A stretch of DNA of 64,000 bases, from the NCBI GenBank assembly GCA_013397695.1, contig VYZI01000674.1, forward strand, positions 1 through 64,000, in the 5' to 3' direction. Below the pieces are notes generated by a model. It had not been told where the DNA came from. It saw only the letters and a list, made by a program, of their open reading frames with translations, and ran no database searches. This document shows, piece by piece, positions 60,834 through 64,000 of the stretch (positions within the stretch are counted from its first letter, which is position 1; every line of letters starts with the position of its first letter). This stretch comes from Centropus unirufus. Taxonomy: Eukaryota > Chordata > Aves > Cuculiformes > Centropidae. The position numbers and the translations under genes are program-made.

Positions 60834-61145
60834 CCTACAACAACTTTAAAGGAGGTTATAGTGAGGTGAGTGCTGGTCTCTTCTCCCACATAACAAGCGA
60901 CAGGACGAGAAGAAATTGCCTCAAGTTGTGTCAAGGGAGGTTTAGATTGGCTATCAGGAAATGTTTCTTCACCAAAAGGGTTCTTGGGCACTGGAAGAGA
61001 CTGTTCAGGGCAGTGGTGGATTCACCGTCCCTGGAAGTGTGACAGGCAGACAAGGTGCTTGGGGATCTGGTTTAACAGTGGATAGGTACAATTGGACTTG
61101 ATGACCTCGAAGGTCTCTTCCAACCAAATGATTCTATGATTTTAT
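60834..61145 (+). mobile_element. CR1 LINE 3' fragment
   Basis: It is sense-oriented CR1 3' region. It includes GCGACAGGACGAGAAGAAAT, GAGGTTTAGATTGGCTATCA, TTCACCGTCCCTGGAAGTGT and GAAGGTCTCTTCCAACCAAA, then ATGATTCTATGAT at the end. It is about 310 bases long and 5'-truncated. Its 5' end faces the 5' end of the minus-strand CR1 at 59850-60430, about 400 bases away. Confidence 0.9.
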
Positions 61146-62704
61146 AAATATCAGGAAAACATGGGTGCCACAGGGTAAGACGTGAAGCCTGGCAAGGAAA
61201 TGGCACTGAGAATGAGCACAGTGTGGGTGTGAGTGGCTGGTCCACAAGGTCCTGTGCTGGACGGGCACTCAGTGCAGGTATTCATCGCTGGAAAAGGCAG
61301 CTGAGCAACAAGATGATGTAATCGATGCATGACTCAGACGATGTCGGTGAGTCCAGGCTGCAGAGTGTGACACAGGCACCTCACTTGTCATCTGATAAAA
61401 AATTCACTGAGTGTACCAAGCTACTGGGCACAAAATCAATTAGAATGGTTACCAGGGACAAGTAATGTGACAAAATACTAATTGCAATTTTGACCAGGTC
61501 ATGCTGTTACCTAGATTAGTGACACCCTTTCCTTTTGACCACAGATATATTTTCAGCAAGGAAGTTAAAGAATATATAACTAGGTGTCCTGAACAAAGGG
61601 ATACCAATCTTCTTTCCTTCCAGAAACCCATGTTTTCCTTTCCCTGACTTCTGGGACAGTTTGGCCCAGGGAGGAAATGGTGACAGGCAGGTAAGACAGA
61701 AGTGTCCCAGCAAGACAGCAGTCTCATGGGAAAGGCCTAGCACTTCAAACTGTCCTGTCTTACCCAAAGACTTCTTATCAAAATGAGAGGTCACTTTGTT
61801 TGCTTTTTGTTTCAAATGCTCTGCTGCAGGTATCCTTTGGGCCAGGAACTTGGCAAGATATTAATAGAAGCCCAAGTAAATAAAAGACTGACTAATAATA
61901 GCAATTTCTAAAAATTGTCGTGTATTCTTCTTTTCCAGTGTTCAAAAAAGTCCTGAGGAATAAACCTACCTCTGAGCAAATAATTCTAGAGCTATTGTTT
62001 TGGAACTCATCACATGCTCCCTCTGAAGCATTTGATCACTGTGAGGAGCACAATAGTGGACTAAATGAACATCTCGTCTGTCACAGCCTGCCCCTCTTCC
62101 CTGCCCCCCAACTTACACACACAAACAGACCTGACCAGGAGAACTGGGAATTGCCAGCCATATTTGTATCCATAAACACACAACCAGAACATGGGAGAAA
62201 GAAAGTCAGATCATTCATACTTTTCAAATGAGAAAGAAATGTGTCTTCTCGAAATTCAGATTGTCTGCAGAGCAGCCTTAGTTCCCATTTGAGAGAAAGC
62301 TGCCACAAAAGAAATTAGCAGTGACCTTTGTCTTCTCATTTCTGTCAGTCACACCTGATTTTTTTAGTTTAAAATTCAGAACAGATTTTTCAAAACCCAA
62401 GGTTGCCACCTCACAACTCATGGTTTGACATGACAGCCACCTGGAACAGAGCATAAACTCATCTGGTCCTGCCTAATAAGCACAGCCTTGCTGCAGGACT
62501 ACAGAACTCACGCAGTTTACACTTCAACAATGTACTTCTTCAGGACATCTTGCATTTCAATCATGAGAGAAAAGCACATGCGTATTCACCCTCTATTGAT
62601 CCCTGTTCAAATGTCTGTAACACAGTGCACTCAAAGAAGCTGGGCCAAAACATGCACACCCAGAATGGAGTGTGAATGTCCTGTTCATCTTCAAAACACG
62701 TAAC

Positions 62705-62743
62705 TCAGCAGAAGCAAGGAAACTTACATCAGCAGAAGCAAGG
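62705..62743. repeat. Short tandem duplication, 24-bp period
   Basis: TCAGCAGAAGCAAGG occurs at 62705-62719 and again at 62729-62743, with similar bases after each copy. It is a small local duplication. Confidence 0.7.
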
Positions 62744-64000
62744 CAACATTTGCACAGGCAGTTGAGTCCCCCACCTCATCCTAGAATAGGCTAACCCAGT
62801 TGGAAGCTGAAGAGTTTATATATAGGCTCTATCCCTACAGAAACCTGGCCTCTGGCCTCACACCTGAGCTCCATATGGGACACACGGTAGAAGCAGAGTG
62901 TGGAGATCAGCGCAGCATCTGGAATGAGACCTGTGGGCTCTTTAACTCATGTTCCCACACCGATATTGGTTCTGCAGTGAGCATTTGTTTAAAGGATCAG
63001 GCCTTCTGTCAGCCAAAACGATGGCAAGTTTTCTCCTCCTGTTTTGAAACAGAGCTGATGTAGATTTCTACCTGCTGAGGCTGGCAGTGTGCTCCTTGGA
63101 TTCTGTTTATATACAAACCTGTAACCTGCTGCTCCTTACAGCACAGCTCAGCCAGGCCAGGTCCTGTCCTGTGGGGAAACTGAGTACTCTCCACCTAACT
63201 CACTCCTCTCCTTTAATTTGATTACAACCACGGCAACCAAGCACAACTTCCACCCTTCACTTCTTTTATGCTGTTAGTGATTGTAACATCCATGAAAGAA
63301 ACCATGAATGGATATGTGAATGGTTTCCTGCACCACGTGGCAGGGAGGGTCAGCAAAGATAACGAAGGCTCCCCTGGCTGCCAGCATGGTGGCACAGTAT
63401 TTTAATAGTGACCAAAGTTCTCAGACTCACCGTGCTCAGCAAATAGCCTGATTTTCAGGTGGGCAGAATGTTTGCCTGCAAAGTCTCCATTGATCCACTT
63501 TGGGCATTCTGGCTTTTGCCTGCTAGCAACATTTCCAAAGTGGCAGATGAAACAACTGCTGTGTTCACACTACAGTGATAAACAGTTCTGACCTCAGCCC
63601 TGGCCCCGTTCAAGAAGGGAGATGGCCCAGTTTGCTGTGTGGGATGCTCTTTGGTCCCTAGTGGCACAATCTTCAATGCCTTTGTTAGTGTTTTTTCCTG
63701 AATAGCCTTGATGGAGACCAGTCTGAATATTTCCAAGTATCTGAATCTCTTTTGGGGGGACCTCAAGGGCTTCCCAGCACAGTGTCATGGGATTTCACTG
63801 CACAGATTGATGAGCATGTATCTGGATACAGGGCGTCACACATGGCACGGCTGGCCCAGGACACTGGCAGACAGCCTCCTGCTCCTCAGAGCAGTAACAG
63901 CAGTGTAACATTTTCAGGGTTGCAACATGCACCGGAATGGAGACACCCTTGAAAGAAAAGGGCAGTGAAAATAACTCCCAGCGTAATCTACCGCAGATAA

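Larger units (their letters stand above)
49878..64000 (-). other. HCN4: Part of HCN4 intron 2 (over 14 kb, continues past the window)
   Basis: No frame encoding S1-S4 or the HCN N-terminus is found between exon 3 and the right edge, so intron 2 is longer than 14.1 kb or the sequence is interrupted. The stretch contains three CR1 fragments, two palindromes and a few short duplications. No other exon, RNA gene or repeat family was recognised. The 196-codon plus-strand frame at 57866-58456 has no recognisable domain. Confidence 0.85.

Overview
The window is vertebrate genomic DNA, most likely from a bird or another sauropsid. It holds the 3' two thirds of one large gene on the minus strand, the hyperpolarization-activated cyclic nucleotide-gated channel HCN4. 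Evidence for the lineage is the set of CR1-type LINE fragments with their typical 3' ends (ATTCTATGAT-like), the lack of Alu, L1 or B elements that I could recognise, and moderate GC with short simple repeats. Six HCN4 exons can be placed to the base. They are exon 3 (49716-49877), exon 4 (41094-41312), exon 5 (27788-27934), exon 6 (25633-25873), exon 7 (23645-23809) and the coding part of exon 8 (9094-10682). Their lengths are 162, 219, 147, 241 and 165 nt, plus 1589 nt to the stop. All introns seen have GT-AG ends and the phases join into one 840-residue frame. It covers S5, the pore with the CIGYG filter, S6, the C-linker, the cAMP-binding domain and the long tail ending in SNL. Exons 1-2 (N-terminus, S1-S4) are not in the window and must lie beyond position 64000.

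Layout from left to right: 1-5900 is the downstream flank of HCN4. It holds no gene I recognise but has several open, splice-flanked segments on the minus strand that may be exons of an unnamed gene. 5900-9093 is a probable HCN4 3' UTR and near-flank, with a TG/TA/CA repeat and candidate poly(A) signals. 9094-10682 is the last exon. 10683-49715 holds introns 7 to 3 with their small exons, one CR1 fragment and simple repeats. 49878-64000 is part of intron 2, with three more CR1 fragments, one of which contains two perfect palindromes.

The exons encode one subunit of the tetrameric pacemaker channel. Exons 3-4 make the pore, exon 5 the C-linker that couples cAMP binding to gating, exons 6-7 and the start of exon 8 the cyclic-nucleotide-binding domain, and the rest of exon 8 the low-complexity tail. 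That tail carries a 10-residue alanine run, a 14-residue glutamine run and a degenerate FQ-containing repeat. From memory of the mammalian protein, the glutamine run is absent there and the alanine run is only about three residues. No CRISPR, rRNA, tRNA or bacterial features were seen.
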